Assembly: GCA_900754605.1 (NCBI GenBank)
Contig: CAAEDK010000314.1
Location: forward strand, 1-41,861
Reading direction: 5' to 3'
Length of the DNA: 41,861 nucleotides
DNA from: an uncultured Oscillospiraceae bacterium
GTDB taxonomy: Bacteria; Bacillota_A; Clostridia; Oscillospirales; Oscillospiraceae
The notes beneath the pieces were generated by a model. The model was not told the DNA's origin. It made no database searches and saw only the letters and a program-made list of their open reading frames with translations. This document shows positions 16,220-25,916 of this stretch, piece after piece. The number at the start of each line of letters is the position of its first letter. The stretch's first letter is position 1. A program made the translations under genes and the position numbers.

Positions 16220-17326
16220 ATGAAATTTTCCTGTGAAAAGGCGCTTCTGTCCGCGGCGGTGGCAACCACCTCCCGAGCAGTGGCGGTTAAAAGCTCCATT
16301 CCCGCCATGGAGGGCATTCTAATCGAGGCGGATACCCGCCTCCGTCTTACCGGCTATAATCTGGAAACCGGAATCCAGGCTACCGTTCCCGCAGAAATTC
16401 AGGAACCTGGCTCTCTGGTTCTTTCTGCCCGCCTATTCGGCGAGATCATCCGAAAAATGCCGGATGATGTAGTCGTTTTTACCTCAAACAACTATATGGT
16501 AAATATCAAATGCGGTTTGTCTGAGTTCAATATTCTTGGAACAGATCCGGAAGAGTTCCCAGAACTGCCGACTGTGGATCAGCAAAACTCCCTTACAATA
16601 GAACAGAATGCATTGCGATCCATGATCTCCCAGACTTTATTTGCAGTCAGTGACAACGAAAGCCGCCCCATTCATACTGGATCCCTGTTTGAAGTGGATC
16701 AGAGCGGACTTACCGTAGTTTCGGTGGATGGTTACCGTTTGGCACTGCGCCGAGAGCCTGTGGAAAAAATTGAGGGTGCGGAGTCCTTCTCCTTTGTTGT
16801 GCCTGGCTCTGCTCTGGGCGAGGTAGAAAAAATCTGTTCCGGAGATGGATCTGTGACGGTCAGCCAGGGTGCCCGACATATACTGTTCCAGACTGGAGAC
16901 ACAGTATTGGTCTGCAGACGGCTGGAAGGTGAATTTTTGGCTTACCGCAATGCAATTCCCCGAAATAATCCCATCCATGTGGAGTGTGACACGCGTACTC
17001 TTCTTGCTTCCATTGATCGTGTCTCCCTGATCATCAGCGAAAAGCTGAAAAGTCCCCTGCGCTGTGTGTTTGGAGATGGTTTGGTGTCCATTACCACCAA
17101 AACAGGGATCGGAGATGCCGCAGACCAGTGTCCCATCACTGGAGATGGGCAGGATTTGGAGATCGGTTTTAACAACAAATATCTGATGGATGCCTTGAAG
17201 GCAGCGCCGGCAGACCGTTTGCGCCTGGAGTTTTCCTCTGGTGTGGCCCCCTGCGTCATCCTGCCTGCTGAGGGGGAGGAAAAATTCATCTATATGGTTC
17301 TGCCAGTCCGTTTGAAGGCAAATTGA
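16220..17326 (+). CDS. dnaN: DNA polymerase III beta subunit (sliding clamp)
   Basis: 368 aa, starting MKFSCEKALLSAAVATTSRAV after AAGGAGG. The three clamp domains are present, with SVDGYRLALR at about residue 175-185 and the C-terminal LPVRL end that lines the partner-binding pocket. It encircles DNA as a dimer and tethers polymerase. It lies just after oriC, the standard position. Confidence 0.97.
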   Translation: MKFSCEKALLSAAVATTSRAVAVKSSIPAMEGILIEADTRLRLTGYNLETGIQATVPAEIQEPGSLVLSARLFGEIIRKMPDDVVVFTSNNYMVNIKCGLSEFNILGTDPEEFPELPTVDQQNSLTIEQNALRSMISQTLFAVSDNESRPIHTGSLFEVDQSGLTVVSVDGYRLALRREPVEKIEGAESFSFVVPGSALGEVEKICSGDGSVTVSQGARHILFQTGDTVLVCRRLEGEFLAYRNAIPRNNPIHVECDTRTLLASIDRVSLIISEKLKSPLRCVFGDGLVSITTKTGIGDAADQCPITGDGQDLEIGFNNKYLMDALKAAPADRLRLEFSSGVAPCVILPAEGEEKFIYMVLPVRLKAN

Positions 17327-17416
17327 CGGAAACTTGCAGAATATAGTCCGCATCCCAAAAGTGTCTTTGTGGTGCGGACAGAGACTGGAAACATAACTGG
17401 AAAGCGAGAGGGTTTC

Positions 17417-17632
17417 ATGGAGAAAGCATCCATTCAGATTCGTACAGAGTTCATCAAATTACAGGATCTTCTGAAATTTGCCGGAGCGGTGGAGACTGGC
17501 GGCGACGCTAAGCTGATCATCCAGGAGGGCCGGGTAGCCGTGAATGGAGAGGTCTGCACCATGCGGGGCAAGAAGATGCGCCCCGGTGACCGGGCGGTCA
17601 TCGATGGCGAGTTGGAGCTGTCCGTACAGTGA
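17417..17632 (+). CDS. yaaA: S4-domain RNA-binding protein YaaA (RlbA)
   Basis: A 71-aa single S4 domain: [25 protein letters not shown], then VNGEV and MRPGD typical of the fold. The Bacillus homologue takes part in ribosome assembly. GAGAGGG precedes the ATG at 17417. Its stop overlaps the recF GTG start by 4 nt (GTGA), so recF is coupled to it. Confidence 0.92.
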   Translation: MEKASIQIRTEFIKLQDLLKFAGAVETGGDAKLIIQEGRVAVNGEVCTMRGKKMRPGDRAVIDGELELSVQ

Positions 17633-18732
17633 TCGTCAAGGCGCTGGAACTGGAACAGTTCCGCAATTATGTCCGGTTTTACACGGAGTTCCACCCCAGG
17701 GTGAACCTGATCTATGGTGAGAATGCTCAAGGGAAAACCAATCTTTTGGAGGCCATCGCCTATCTCTCCTCTGCCCGGTCACATCGGGCCCGGTATGACC
17801 GGGAGATGATCCGGCTGGAGGGGGAGGAAGCCCTGATCCGGGGCGCTGTGGAGAGCCGCAGGCGTGAGTTTCTGCTGGAGGCCCGTCTGGCCCGGGGAAG
17901 GCGGCGGCAGCTGTCCTCCAACGGGGTTCGGCTGAAAACAGCTGGGGAGTTGTCCGGCATTTTGAATACAGTACTCTTCTGTCCAGAGGATCTGCTTCTC
18001 ATCCGAGAGGGAGCCGCCGCCAGGCGGCGCTTTCTGGACTGCGCCATCTGCCAGCTGCGCCCCCGGTATGCCCAGGCCCTGGCAGAGTACAACCGCCTGT
18101 ATGAGCACAAGACCAGGATCCTTCGGGACTGGCCGGATAATCCCTCTCTGCTGGAAACGCTGGAGGACTTCAATGTACGCATGGCCCAGATGGGAGCACT
18201 GGTGATCCGTTACCGGGCATATTTTGTCCGGCGGCTCCAGGAGGCAGCTCCGGCGGTACACCGGGACTTCTCCGGTGGACGGGAGGAGCTTTCCCTGACC
18301 TATCAAACGGTGTCCTCTGTGTCCGACCCCATGGCTGCGCCCCAGAAGATCCTGGAGCAGCTGCGGGACCACCAGGAACGCCACTGTCAGGCGGAGCTGG
18401 ATTCCAGACAATGCCTGTCTGGCCCTCATAAAGATGACCTGCTGGTGGAATTGGATGGCCGTTCAGCAAAAACCTATGGTTCCCAGGGGCAGACCCGGAC
18501 GGCGGCTCTGTCGCTGAAGCTGGCCCAGCGGGATATTTTTTTTCAGGAGACCGGAGAGTACCCTGTACTGCTGCTGGATGATGTCCTCTCGGAACTGGAT
18601 GCCAGGCGGCAGGCCTTTGTTCTCAACCACATTCAGGGGGGACAGATTTTTATCACCTGCTGTGAGGAGGAGAAGCTGGAGGGTCTGGAGGGGGGCGCAG
18701 CTTTTCATATTCACGGGGGCGCCCTGGTATAA
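17629..18732 (+). CDS. recF: DNA replication and repair protein RecF
   Basis: 367 aa, SMC-like ATPase. Walker [10 protein letters not shown] (30-38), the ABC-type signature [16 protein letters not shown] and Walker [14 protein letters not shown] are all present. RecF helps load RecA at gaps through RecOR and interacts with the clamp. The start is GTG at 17629, overlapping yaaA. Some extra C-terminal residues ([13 protein letters not shown]) are ordinary for the family. Confidence 0.96.
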   Translation: MIVKALELEQFRNYVRFYTEFHPRVNLIYGENAQGKTNLLEAIAYLSSARSHRARYDREMIRLEGEEALIRGAVESRRREFLLEARLARGRRRQLSSNGVRLKTAGELSGILNTVLFCPEDLLLIREGAAARRRFLDCAICQLRPRYAQALAEYNRLYEHKTRILRDWPDNPSLLETLEDFNVRMAQMGALVIRYRAYFVRRLQEAAPAVHRDFSGGREELSLTYQTVSSVSDPMAAPQKILEQLRDHQERHCQAELDSRQCLSGPHKDDLLVELDGRSAKTYGSQGQTRTAALSLKLAQRDIFFQETGEYPVLLLDDVLSELDARRQAFVLNHIQGGQIFITCCEEEKLEGLEGGAAFHIHGGALV

Positions 18733-18820
18733 CGCCGAACAGGAGCGATTCTGCGGTGTCGGACAAAATATCCAGCCCTGTGGAGCAACCGGACGGCTTA
18801 CACCGTCAAAAGGAGTTTTT

Positions 18821-19123
18821 ATGCCCATTGTGATCGGAATGTTTTTTCTATTTCCCTTGCTGTTGGGACTGGTACTGGAGTATCTGTGCTGCCGATTGCC
18901 CCGGCGGCGGATTTGGCGTGCTCTCCCCCCTGCGTTGGGGATCCTGTTTACCGTGCTGGTTGGGGTGGGCCGGTGGAGCCTATGGGAGTCGGAGAAAGTC
19001 TCTCCGGTGACACAGCTGTTGATTTTTCCCGGAGTGCCTGGGGCAGCCCTGCTGCTGGGCTGCTGGCTGGGCTGGCGGCTGTGGCGGCGGATTTGGCAGC
19101 CCAGGGTGCTGGATGGGCCTTGA
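18821..19123 (+). CDS. Small membrane protein of unknown function in the recF-gyrB interval
   Basis: A 100-aa hydrophobic protein with three likely membrane segments (IVIGMFFLFPLLLGLVLEYL; LGILFTVLVGVG; LIFPGVPGAALLLGCWLGW) separated by short basic loops (CRLPRRRIWR). AGGAG lies about 6 nt before the ATG at 18821. Its place between recF and remB is not a standard gene position in Bacillus. I recognise no family. Confidence 0.6.
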   Translation: MPIVIGMFFLFPLLLGLVLEYLCCRLPRRRIWRALPPALGILFTVLVGVGRWSLWESEKVSPVTQLLIFPGVPGAALLLGCWLGWRLWRRIWQPRVLDGP

Positions 19124-19131
19124 CACGGTTT

Positions 19132-19163
19132 TTTTCCACATTTGTCGGGGAGAATGTGGAAAA
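19132..19163. repeat. Dispersed bipartite palindrome, copy 3 (TTTTCCACA-N14-TGTGGAAAA)
   Basis: TTTTCCACA at 19132-19140, exactly 14 bases, and its perfect complement TGTGGAAAA at 19155-19163. The pair extends inward with T/A bases. It sits in the 63-nt gap upstream of remB, where it could also influence remB expression. Confidence 0.78.
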
Positions 19164-19186
19164 AGAAAGGAGAGGAGGCGGAAGCC

Positions 19187-19450
19187 ATGTATCTGCACCT
19201 AGGCCAGTCGGTAGTGGTGCCTTACAGTCAGATCCTGGGGGTATTCGACCTGGACAATGCCAGCTGGGCCTATAAGACCCGGGAGTATCTGGAGCGTGCG
19301 GAGCAGGCCGGAAGAGTGGTCTGGCTGGGCGACGATCTGCCTCGTTCCTTTGTGGTGGTGGGCGGCGAAGCCGGTCCCCCCATGATCTATATTTCCCAGC
19401 TCTCCCCTGCGACCCTTCTGAAACGGGCAGAGGAGAACCGGTTTGAATAA
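19187..19450 (+). CDS. remB: Extracellular matrix regulator RemB (DUF370)
   Basis: An 87-aa DUF370-family protein beginning MYLHLGQSVVVPYSQILGVFDLDNAS. RemA/RemB-type proteins are DNA-binding or matrix regulators in Bacillus. AGGAGAGGAGG precedes the ATG at 19187. The recF-remB-gyrB order matches Bacillus (yaaB position). Confidence 0.9.
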   Translation: MYLHLGQSVVVPYSQILGVFDLDNASWAYKTREYLERAEQAGRVVWLGDDLPRSFVVVGGEAGPPMIYISQLSPATLLKRAEENRFE

Positions 19451-19577
19451 TATGCGGTCTGTAGGCCGCGCAGGGAACAGCTGATTGATTGGTGTTCCCA
19501 TTGAAACAAGACAGAAAGAGGGGCCGGAGCGGATCATCGCGGATCTTTCGGGCCCCCATGACCAAACGGAGGTTACT

Positions 19578-21521
19578 ATGGCTGAAGAACTGGAACTGAA
19601 CTCCACCCAGGTGGAGCATGAATACGGCGGCTCTGAGATCCAGGTGCTGGAGGGGCTTGAGGCAGTGCGGAAGCGTCCGGGAATGTACATCGGCTCCACC
19701 TCGGAGTCCGGTCTGCACCACCTGGTGTATGAAATTGTGGACAACTCCATTGATGAAGCGCTGGCCGGCCACTGCACTGATATCACGGTGACCATCAACC
19801 CCGGCAACACCATTACTGTCACCGATAATGGCCGCGGTATCCCGGTGGATATCCAGCCTCAGACCGGAAAGCCCGCCCTGGAAGTGGTATTTACCATCCT
19901 CCATGCTGGCGGCAAGTTCGGCGGAGGCGGCTATAAGGTCTCCGGCGGCCTCCACGGTGTGGGCGCTTCAGTAGTCAATGCCCTGAGCGAGTGGCTGGAG
20001 GTCCAGGTCCATAAGAACGGCCAGATCTATGAGATGAAGTTCTCTCGGGGCAAAATCACCCAGGAGATGAAAGTGGTAGGCCGCACCGACCATACCGGCA
20101 CTACGGTCACCTTCAAGCCTGACCCGGAGATGTTTGATACTCTGGTGTACAGCTATGAGACCCTCCATACTCGGATGCGGGAGGAGGCCTTCCTCAATGC
20201 CGGACTGCGGATCCAGACTGTGGACCTGCGCCCTGGTCAGGAGCAGGAGGACGACATGTGCTATGAGGGGGGCATCCGAGAGTTTGTCACCTTCCTCAAC
20301 AAGAGCAAGGATCCTTTGCACAACGACGTGATCTATATGTCCGGGGCCCGGGAGGACAGCATGGCAGAAGTGGCGATGCAGTACAACGACGGGTACAGCG
20401 AAGTTATGGTCTCCTTTGCCAACAACGTCCACACCCCGGAGGGCGGTATGCACGAGGAGGGCTTCAAGCGGGCTCTGACCAACGCCTTGAACGCCTATGG
20501 CCGGAAAATCAAGCTGCTCAAGGATGACGAGAAGGTGTCCGGCGAGGACTGCCGGGAGGGCTTGACTGTGGTCATCTCCGTCAAGCTTACCGATGCCCAG
20601 TTCGAGGGCCAGACCAAGGCTAAATTGGGCAACAGTGCGATCCGTACCCTGGTAAACAACATCGTCAGTGAAAAGCTGGAGATCTATCTGGAGGAAAACC
20701 CTGCTGTGGGCCGGGCTATTCTGGATAAGGCTCTCACTGCCAACCGGGCCCGGGAGGCCGCAAAGCGGGCCCGGGAGTCCATCCGACGCAAGACGGCTCT
20801 GGGCGGGGCGGCCATGCCGGATAAGCTGCGGGACTGCAACGAGGCGAACCCGGAGCTGACCGAGCTCTACATCGTCGAGGGCGACTCTGCCGGCGGCTCG
20901 GCCACCCAGGGCCGTGACAGCCGTTTCCAGGCCATCCTTCCCCTGTGGGGCAAGATGCTCAACGTGGAAAAGGCCCGGGCAGACAAGGTCTATGGCAACG
21001 ATAAGCTGACCCCGGTCATCACCGCCTTGGGGGCGGGAATCGGGGATGACTTTGATCTGAATAAGCTGCGCTATCACAAGGTCATCATCATGGCCGATGC
21101 CGACGTGGACGGCGCCCACATCCGCACCCTGCTGCTCACCTTCTTCTTCCGCTTTATGCGGCCCCTCATCGAGCATGGCTATGTGTACTCCGCTGTGCCG
21201 CCCCTGTTCAAGCTCACCCGGGGTAAGACCACCCGCCTGGCCTTCTCTGAGGAGGAGCGGGACGCCATTTCCACCGAGATGCGCGGGGGCAATCCCAATG
21301 TGAAGATCGACATCAGCCGCTTCAAGGGCCTGGGCGAGATGAACCCACACGAGCTGTGGGAGACCACCATGGACCCGGAGAAGCGCACCCTGCGCCGCAT
21401 TGAGTTGGACGATGCTGTCCGGGCCGACGAGACCTTTACCATCCTTATGGGTGAGAAGGTGGAGCCCCGGAAGGAGTTCATTGAAAAGAACGCTAAGTAT
21501 GCGGTGAACCTGGACTACTAA
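19578..21521 (+). CDS. gyrB: DNA gyrase subunit B
   Basis: 647 aa. GHKL ATPase motifs [21 protein letters not shown] and [17 protein letters not shown] are followed by the transducer domain and the TOPRIM motifs EGDSAGGSA and [19 protein letters not shown]. It works with GyrA to introduce negative supercoils. The stretch [15 protein letters not shown] has Trp where many homologues have Arg. GGAGGT lies at the proper distance from the ATG at 19578; the earlier in-frame ATG (19485) lacks support. Confidence 0.97.
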   Translation: MAEELELNSTQVEHEYGGSEIQVLEGLEAVRKRPGMYIGSTSESGLHHLVYEIVDNSIDEALAGHCTDITVTINPGNTITVTDNGRGIPVDIQPQTGKPALEVVFTILHAGGKFGGGGYKVSGGLHGVGASVVNALSEWLEVQVHKNGQIYEMKFSRGKITQEMKVVGRTDHTGTTVTFKPDPEMFDTLVYSYETLHTRMREEAFLNAGLRIQTVDLRPGQEQEDDMCYEGGIREFVTFLNKSKDPLHNDVIYMSGAREDSMAEVAMQYNDGYSEVMVSFANNVHTPEGGMHEEGFKRALTNALNAYGRKIKLLKDDEKVSGEDCREGLTVVISVKLTDAQFEGQTKAKLGNSAIRTLVNNIVSEKLEIYLEENPAVGRAILDKALTANRAREAAKRARESIRRKTALGGAAMPDKLRDCNEANPELTELYIVEGDSAGGSATQGRDSRFQAILPLWGKMLNVEKARADKVYGNDKLTPVITALGAGIGDDFDLNKLRYHKVIIMADADVDGAHIRTLLLTFFFRFMRPLIEHGYVYSAVPPLFKLTRGKTTRLAFSEEERDAISTEMRGGNPNVKIDISRFKGLGEMNPHELWETTMDPEKRTLRRIELDDAVRADETFTILMGEKVEPRKEFIEKNAKYAVNLDY

Positions 21522-21715
21522 GGATCAGGAATGAGAAATGAAGAGTTAGGAGTTCGGAATTGCGGTGTCCGGCCACAGTCGGACCATTTGAACGGTTCGG
21601 CGGAGGAAAATGCTTCCGCTGACGGCAGGGACGCTGTTCCAATCGCTCCGCCAAAGGCGGAATACCACCATTCCTCATTCCTAATTTCTAATTTTCAAAT
21701 TTCCCCGCTCTGTAA
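21522..21715. mobile_element. MITE-like intergenic element between gyrB and gyrA
   Basis: About 190 bp of non-coding sequence. The left end (about 21527-21561) and the complement of the right end (about 21662-21707) share imperfect GAATGAGAAAT / AGGAATT-type purine-rich repeats, giving degenerate terminal inverted repeats. The centre holds GC-rich hairpins (GGCGGAGG...CTTCCGCT, GCTCCGCCAAAGGCGGA). This resembles small non-autonomous repeats common in Clostridia. No ORF or transposase was seen. Confidence 0.55.
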
Positions 21716-21730
21716 GGAGGACAATAACCC

Positions 21731-24295
21731 ATGAGCAAAAAACCCCAATACGATCCTGAGGAGATCCGCTACCCGAACCAGAAAATCGAAATATCTCCTC
21801 TGGTTCCGGAGATGGAGCAATCCTACATCGAATATGCTATGTCCGTCATTGTGGGCCGGGCCCTGCCAGATGTGCGGGATGGCCTGAAGCCGGTCCACCG
21901 CCGCATCCTCTACGCTATGTACGAGGACAATTTGACCTCAGACAAGCCCTTTAAAAAGTCGGCTACCTGCGTGGGCGATGTGCTGGGCCGCTACCACCCC
22001 CACGGAGACCAGTCTGTTTACGACGCCCTGGTTCGCCTGGCTCAGGACTTCTCCATGCGGTATATGCTGGTGGACGGCCACGGCAACTTCGGTTCCGTGG
22101 ATGGCGACCCCCCTGCCGCCTACCGTTACACCGAGGCCCGGCTTTCCAAGCTCTCCGATGAGATGCTTCGGGACATTGAGAAGGATACTGTGGACTGGGA
22201 CCCCAACTTTGATGAGACCCGGAAGGAGCCTAAGGTGCTCCCTTCCCGGTTCCCCAACCTGCTGGTCAACGGCTCCAGCGGCATCGCTGTGGGTATGGCC
22301 ACCAATATCCCGCCCCACAACCTCACGGAGGTCATTAACGCCGTAATCTGTGTGCTGGACGATCCGGAGTGTACCCTTCCCGATCTGATGGAACATATCC
22401 ACGGTCCTGACTTCCCCACCCGGGGCATCATCATGGGCCGCAGCGGCATCCGGGCGGCCTACGCCACCGGCCGGGGCCGGATCACGGTCCGGGCCCGTCA
22501 CGAGTTTGAGGAGTTCGGCAAGGATCGTACCCGCATCATCATCACCGAGATCCCCTATCAGGTGAACAAGCGGATGCTCATCAAGAATATGGCCGACCAG
22601 GTGGAGGACAAGCGCTTGGAGGGCATCTCCGACATCCGGGACGAGACTGACCGGAACGGTATGCGCATCGTCATTGAGTTGAAGCGGGACGCCAATCCCC
22701 AGGTGGTGCTCAACCGCCTGTTTGCCCAGACTCAGCTCCAGACCACCTTTGCCATCAATATGCTGGCCCTGGTAGAGGTCAACGGGAAGCTTCAGCCCAA
22801 GATCCTCTCCCTGCGGCACATTCTGGACGAGTACATCGCCTATCAGGAGCAGATCATCATCCGCCGTACCCGGTTTGACCTGAAAAAGGCCCAGGAGCGG
22901 GCCCACCTGCTGGAGGGTCTGCTGGTGGCCCAGGACAACATTGACGAGGTCATCCATATCATCCGCACCAGCTATGACGATGCAAAACAGCGTCTGTGCC
23001 AGCGCTTTGACCTGGATGAGATCCAGGCCCAGGCCATCCTGGATATGCGTCTAAAGGCACTCCAGGGCCTGGATCGGGAAAAGCTGGAGAAGGAATATCA
23101 GGAACTGGAAGAGCGGATCGCCTACTTCAACCAGCTGCTCTCCAGCGAGGAGATGCTCCGTGGCGTACTGAAGGAGGAACTCACTGCCATCCGGGACAAG
23201 TACGGCGACCAGCGGTACACCGAGATCCAGGATGTGGAGAACGAGATCGACATCGAGGACCTCATTGAGGAGGAGCAGTGCGTCTTTACCCTGACTCAGG
23301 CCGGCTACATCAAGCGCACCCCGGTGAGCGAGTACGCCGCCCAGTCCAAGGGCGGTATGGGCAAGAAGGGCATCACCACCCGGGAGGAGGACACCGTGGT
23401 GGATGTGTTTACTGCTTCCACCCATGACTACCTCTTGTTCTTTACTGACACCGGCAAGGTGTACCGGAAAAAGGGCTATCAGATCCCGGAGAGCGGAAAG
23501 ACCGCCAAGGGGACCAACCTGGTGAATATCCTCCAGGTGGAGCCGGGAGAGCGGGTCCAGACCATGCTTCACTTCCGGGAGACCGGGGAGGAAGAGCTCT
23601 ATCTGTTCATGGTCACCCGTCAGGGCACGGTCAAGCGCCTGGCAGTCTCCGCCCTGAAGAATATCCGGGCCAGCGGCATCCGGGCCCTGACCCTGGACGA
23701 GGGCGACGAGCTGGTCTGCGTCCTGGAGACCGACGGGGCCCAGAAGGTTCTGGTCGCCACCCATGACGGAATGGCTGTGTGCTTTGATGAGCAGGACGTC
23801 CGTCCCATGGGCCGGACCGCGGTGGGTGTCCGAGGGATCCGCCTGCGGGAGGGCGACTATGTGGTGGGGGCCGGCCGGGCTGCCGAGGGCCGGACCGTGC
23901 TGTCCATCACAGAAAATGGATACGGCAAGCGCACCCCCGTGGAGGAGTACCGGATCACAAACCGGGGCGGCCTGGGCATCAAGAACTATATGGTCACCGA
24001 AAAGACCGGCCCAGTGGTGGGCATCAAGGTGGTGGACGGCAGCGAGGACCTGCTGCTGGTTACCCAGGCGGGTATTTTGATCCGCACCCATGTGGACACC
24101 ATCCGCACCGCCGGACGGGCCACCCAGGGCGTCATTGTCATGCGCTTCAAGGAGGAGGGTGACAGAGTGATCTCCCTGGCCCTGGCTGACCGGGAGGAGG
24201 AATCCACAAATTCAGAGGAAAATGTGGAAAATGCTCCGGCATCCGGGCAGGATGAGATAGAAGCGGCGGAACAGGAATCCACAGAGGAATTGTGA
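21731..24295 (+). CDS. gyrA: DNA gyrase subunit A
   Basis: 854 aa. The catalytic Tyr133 lies in AAYRYTEAR (E. coli Tyr122). The quinolone-determining region reads [14 protein letters not shown]: Gln94 occupies the E. coli Ser83 position and Asp98 the Asp87 position. The C-terminal beta-pinwheel has a degenerate GyrA box QSKGGMG at 538-544 (consensus Q-R/K-R-G-G-R/K-G). The tail is acidic ([16 protein letters not shown] and following). GGAGG precedes the ATG at 21731. Identity as GyrA rather than ParC rests on synteny with gyrB. A copy of the dispersed palindrome overlaps the 3' end. Confidence 0.96.
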   Translation: MSKKPQYDPEEIRYPNQKIEISPLVPEMEQSYIEYAMSVIVGRALPDVRDGLKPVHRRILYAMYEDNLTSDKPFKKSATCVGDVLGRYHPHGDQSVYDALVRLAQDFSMRYMLVDGHGNFGSVDGDPPAAYRYTEARLSKLSDEMLRDIEKDTVDWDPNFDETRKEPKVLPSRFPNLLVNGSSGIAVGMATNIPPHNLTEVINAVICVLDDPECTLPDLMEHIHGPDFPTRGIIMGRSGIRAAYATGRGRITVRARHEFEEFGKDRTRIIITEIPYQVNKRMLIKNMADQVEDKRLEGISDIRDETDRNGMRIVIELKRDANPQVVLNRLFAQTQLQTTFAINMLALVEVNGKLQPKILSLRHILDEYIAYQEQIIIRRTRFDLKKAQERAHLLEGLLVAQDNIDEVIHIIRTSYDDAKQRLCQRFDLDEIQAQAILDMRLKALQGLDREKLEKEYQELEERIAYFNQLLSSEEMLRGVLKEELTAIRDKYGDQRYTEIQDVENEIDIEDLIEEEQCVFTLTQAGYIKRTPVSEYAAQSKGGMGKKGITTREEDTVVDVFTASTHDYLLFFTDTGKVYRKKGYQIPESGKTAKGTNLVNILQVEPGERVQTMLHFRETGEEELYLFMVTRQGTVKRLAVSALKNIRASGIRALTLDEGDELVCVLETDGAQKVLVATHDGMAVCFDEQDVRPMGRTAVGVRGIRLREGDYVVGAGRAAEGRTVLSITENGYGKRTPVEEYRITNRGGLGIKNYMVTEKTGPVVGIKVVDGSEDLLLVTQAGILIRTHVDTIRTAGRATQGVIVMRFKEEGDRVISLALADREEESTNSEENVENAPASGQDEIEAAEQESTEEL
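24200..24231. repeat. Dispersed bipartite palindrome, copy 4 (GAATCCACA-N14-TGTGGAAAA)
   Basis: Left arm GAATCCACA (24200-24208), 14 bases, right arm TGTGGAAAA (24223-24231). The outer two bases of the left arm differ, as expected if gyrA coding constrains it. The core TCCACA-N14-TGTGGA is intact. Confidence 0.65.
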
Positions 24296-24328
24296 CCGGC
24301 TGAAACTGCTCATAGAAAGGACAGAACC

Positions 24329-24787
24329 ATGAAATTGGCAAACGCACTCTCCCAGCGCGCTGAGCTTCAGACCTGTATCCGGCAGCTGGAGGAGCGATTG
24401 AACAATAATGCGCAGGTCCAGGAGGGGGAGGAGCCCGCGGAGGACCCCATGGAGCTTCTCCGGGAGCTGGATGAGGATTACGCCCAGCTGGAGGCTCTGA
24501 TCGCCCGGATCAACCGGACCAACAGCGCCACCCTGGTGGACGGGGTCCCGCTGTCCGACCTGCTGGCCCGCCGGGACTGCATGACCGGCCGACTGGGGAT
24601 CCTCCGCGGTTTTTTGAGCAGTGCCAGCAGCCTGGTCAGCCGCCGGACGGTGGGCGAGATCCGGATCCGCAGCACCGTCAACGTCCGGGAGTTGCAAAAG
24701 CAGGTGGATCAGCAGTCCAAAAGCCTGCGGGAACTGGACGCTGTCATTCAGGAGATAAACTGGACCACAGAGCTGATGGAGCACTGA
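24329..24787 (+). CDS. DIP1984 family (septicolysin-like) protein of unknown role
   Basis: 152 aa, alpha-helical and charged: N-terminal MKLANALSQRAELQTCIRQL, then QEGEEPAEDP, LIARINRTNSATL and the C-terminal QEINWTTELMEH, all characteristic of the DIP1984 family. Long heptad-like helices suggest a coiled coil. No catalytic residues are apparent and the family function is not established. AGAAAGGA precedes the ATG. It is 33 nt after gyrA, probably cotranscribed. Confidence 0.85.
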   Translation: MKLANALSQRAELQTCIRQLEERLNNNAQVQEGEEPAEDPMELLRELDEDYAQLEALIARINRTNSATLVDGVPLSDLLARRDCMTGRLGILRGFLSSASSLVSRRTVGEIRIRSTVNVRELQKQVDQQSKSLRELDAVIQEINWTTELMEH

Positions 24788-24796
24788 GAGAAGAAA

Positions 24797-24838
24797 AAAG
24801 CTTTGGGGCGGGGATCTATATCTCCACCCCAAAGCTTT
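24797..24838 (-). terminator. Strong hairpin, U-tract only on the minus strand
   Basis: AAAGCTTTGGGG (24797-24808) pairs with CCCCAAAGCTTT (24827-24838). On the minus strand it is followed by a run of T (TTTTTCTTCT), an intrinsic terminator. On the plus strand there is no T run. It may block antisense entry into gyrA as well as end the plus transcript. Confidence 0.6.
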
Positions 24839-25081
24839 GGCAGCACAGAAGGCGGGCGTCAAGCTCCCTGTGCCGGAGCAGATAGGCACACAGTTATGGT
24901 AACGCGCGGGACCATGCGCTGGGTTCGACTCCTGGGTATTGTTACGTCCGGTACAGTAACACGGGCACCGTGATCAATGACAGTTATGACCAGACGCCGA
25001 TTTTGTGCGGGTGGGCTTGGGGATTTTATCAGACCGTTGTTTTTGGAAAGTATTCCCCCTGGGAAAGGCTTTGGGAGGAAC

Positions 25082-25519
25082 ATGAAAACAGTCACCATTT
25101 ATACCGATGGGGCCTGCTCTGGCAATCCGGGACCCGGAGGCTGGGGCGCCATCCTGATGTACGGCCCCCATAAGAAGGAGATGTCCGGCGGAGAGGCACA
25201 GACTACCAACAACCGTATGGAGCTCACCGGGGCGATTTCCGCCCTCCGGGCTCTGAAGGAGCCCTGTCAGGTGGAATTATATTCCGACTCCAAGTATGTC
25301 ATCGACGCCCTGGAGAAGGGCTGGGCCAAGGGATGGCGGGCCAGAGGCTGGGTCAAGGGAGACAAAAAGCCTGCCCTCAACCCCGACCTGTGGCAGCAGC
25401 TGCTGGAGTTGTGTGAATATCACACCGTCAACCTCCACTGGGTAAAGGGACACGCAAGCAACCCATACAACAACCGCTGTGATGAGCTGGCGGTGGCAGA
25501 GAGCAGGAAATTCCGATGA
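25082..25519 (+). CDS. rnhA: Ribonuclease HI
   Basis: 145 aa. Active-site acids are Asp9 ([14 protein letters not shown]), Glu47 (RMELTGA), Asp69 (YSDSKYV) and Asp134 (NNRCDELA), with His124 in VKGHA. It degrades the RNA strand of RNA-DNA hybrids. GGGAGG lies just before the ATG at 25082. The 243 nt upstream (24839-25081) hold a TGTTAC-N10-GTAACA inverted repeat (24940-24961) and no gene I can support. Confidence 0.95.
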   Translation: MKTVTIYTDGACSGNPGPGGWGAILMYGPHKKEMSGGEAQTTNNRMELTGAISALRALKEPCQVELYSDSKYVIDALEKGWAKGWRARGWVKGDKKPALNPDLWQQLLELCEYHTVNLHWVKGHASNPYNNRCDELAVAESRKFR

Positions 25520-25520
25520 T

Positions 25521-25552
25521 TTATCCACATTCTTTGCGGAAAATGTGGATAA
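25521..25552. repeat. Dispersed bipartite palindrome, copy 5 (TTATCCACA-N14-TGTGGATAA)
   Basis: Both arms are perfect DnaA boxes in convergent orientation: TTATCCACA 25521-25529 and TGTGGATAA 25544-25552. The complementarity extends to 13 bp per arm (25519-25531 with 25542-25554). It lies right at the rnhA stop, upstream of the glyS promoter. Confidence 0.8.
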
Positions 25553-25580
25553 ATTCCGTCTCCCGACTGGAAAGCGACCC

Positions 25581-25609
25581 TTGACAACCCGAGTTTTGTA
25601 TATTACAAT
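25581..25609 (+). promoter_or_regulatory. Promoter of glyS
   Basis: TTGACA (25581-25586), 17-bp spacer, TACAAT (25604-25609). Start near 25616, at the 5' edge of the T-box leader. Confidence 0.85.
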
Positions 25610-25615
25610 GTCACT

Positions 25616-25850
25616 CAAAGCAGAGACAGAGAACAGTACCCCCCGCCGGGGCGCAAGAGAGAGGGTGGACGGTGTGAATCCTCCGAGGGCGGGGTGGGAA
25701 GGCCCTCTGGAGCGCGGGCAGGAAATGGCCCGCCGGTCCCCCGCCGTTACCGGGAACGAAGTGCGTGTCAGCCAGACACGAATTCAGGTGGAACCACGGA
25801 CAGTTTTGTTCGCCCTGAGCCGATACAGCCGGCTCAGGGCGTTTTGTTTT
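25616..25850 (+). promoter_or_regulatory. Glycine T-box riboswitch of glyS
   Basis: Stem I shows the AGTA motif (25635-25638) opposite GAA-GGC (25698-25703), so the specifier is GGC (Gly). The upper helix pairs CCCCCGCC with GGCGGGG and the distal part contains GTGTGAATCC. A hairpin CGTGTC/GACACG precedes the T-box core CAGGTGGAACCACGG (25786-25800). The bulge TGGA (25789-25792) would pair with UCCA, matching the U73 discriminator of tRNA-Gly. A terminator follows at 25811-25850. Uncharged tRNA-Gly should favour glyS expression. Confidence 0.93.
25811..25850 (+). terminator. T-box terminator of glyS
   Basis: CGCCCTGAGCC (25811-25821) pairs with GGCTCAGGGCG (25831-25841), followed by TTTTGTTTT. 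Confidence 0.92.
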
Positions 25851-25916
25851 CAGCGCACCGAGGTGTGAGGGCAAATACCTTGAGCCAAACAATCTGAATA
25901 AAAAGGAGTTTGGAAC

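Noticed and set aside
24880..24945. tRNA-like fragment (GGTAACGC and GGGTTCGACTCC motifs)
   Set aside because: D-loop-like and T-loop-like strings are present, but no complementary acceptor stem and no proper anticodon arm could be formed.
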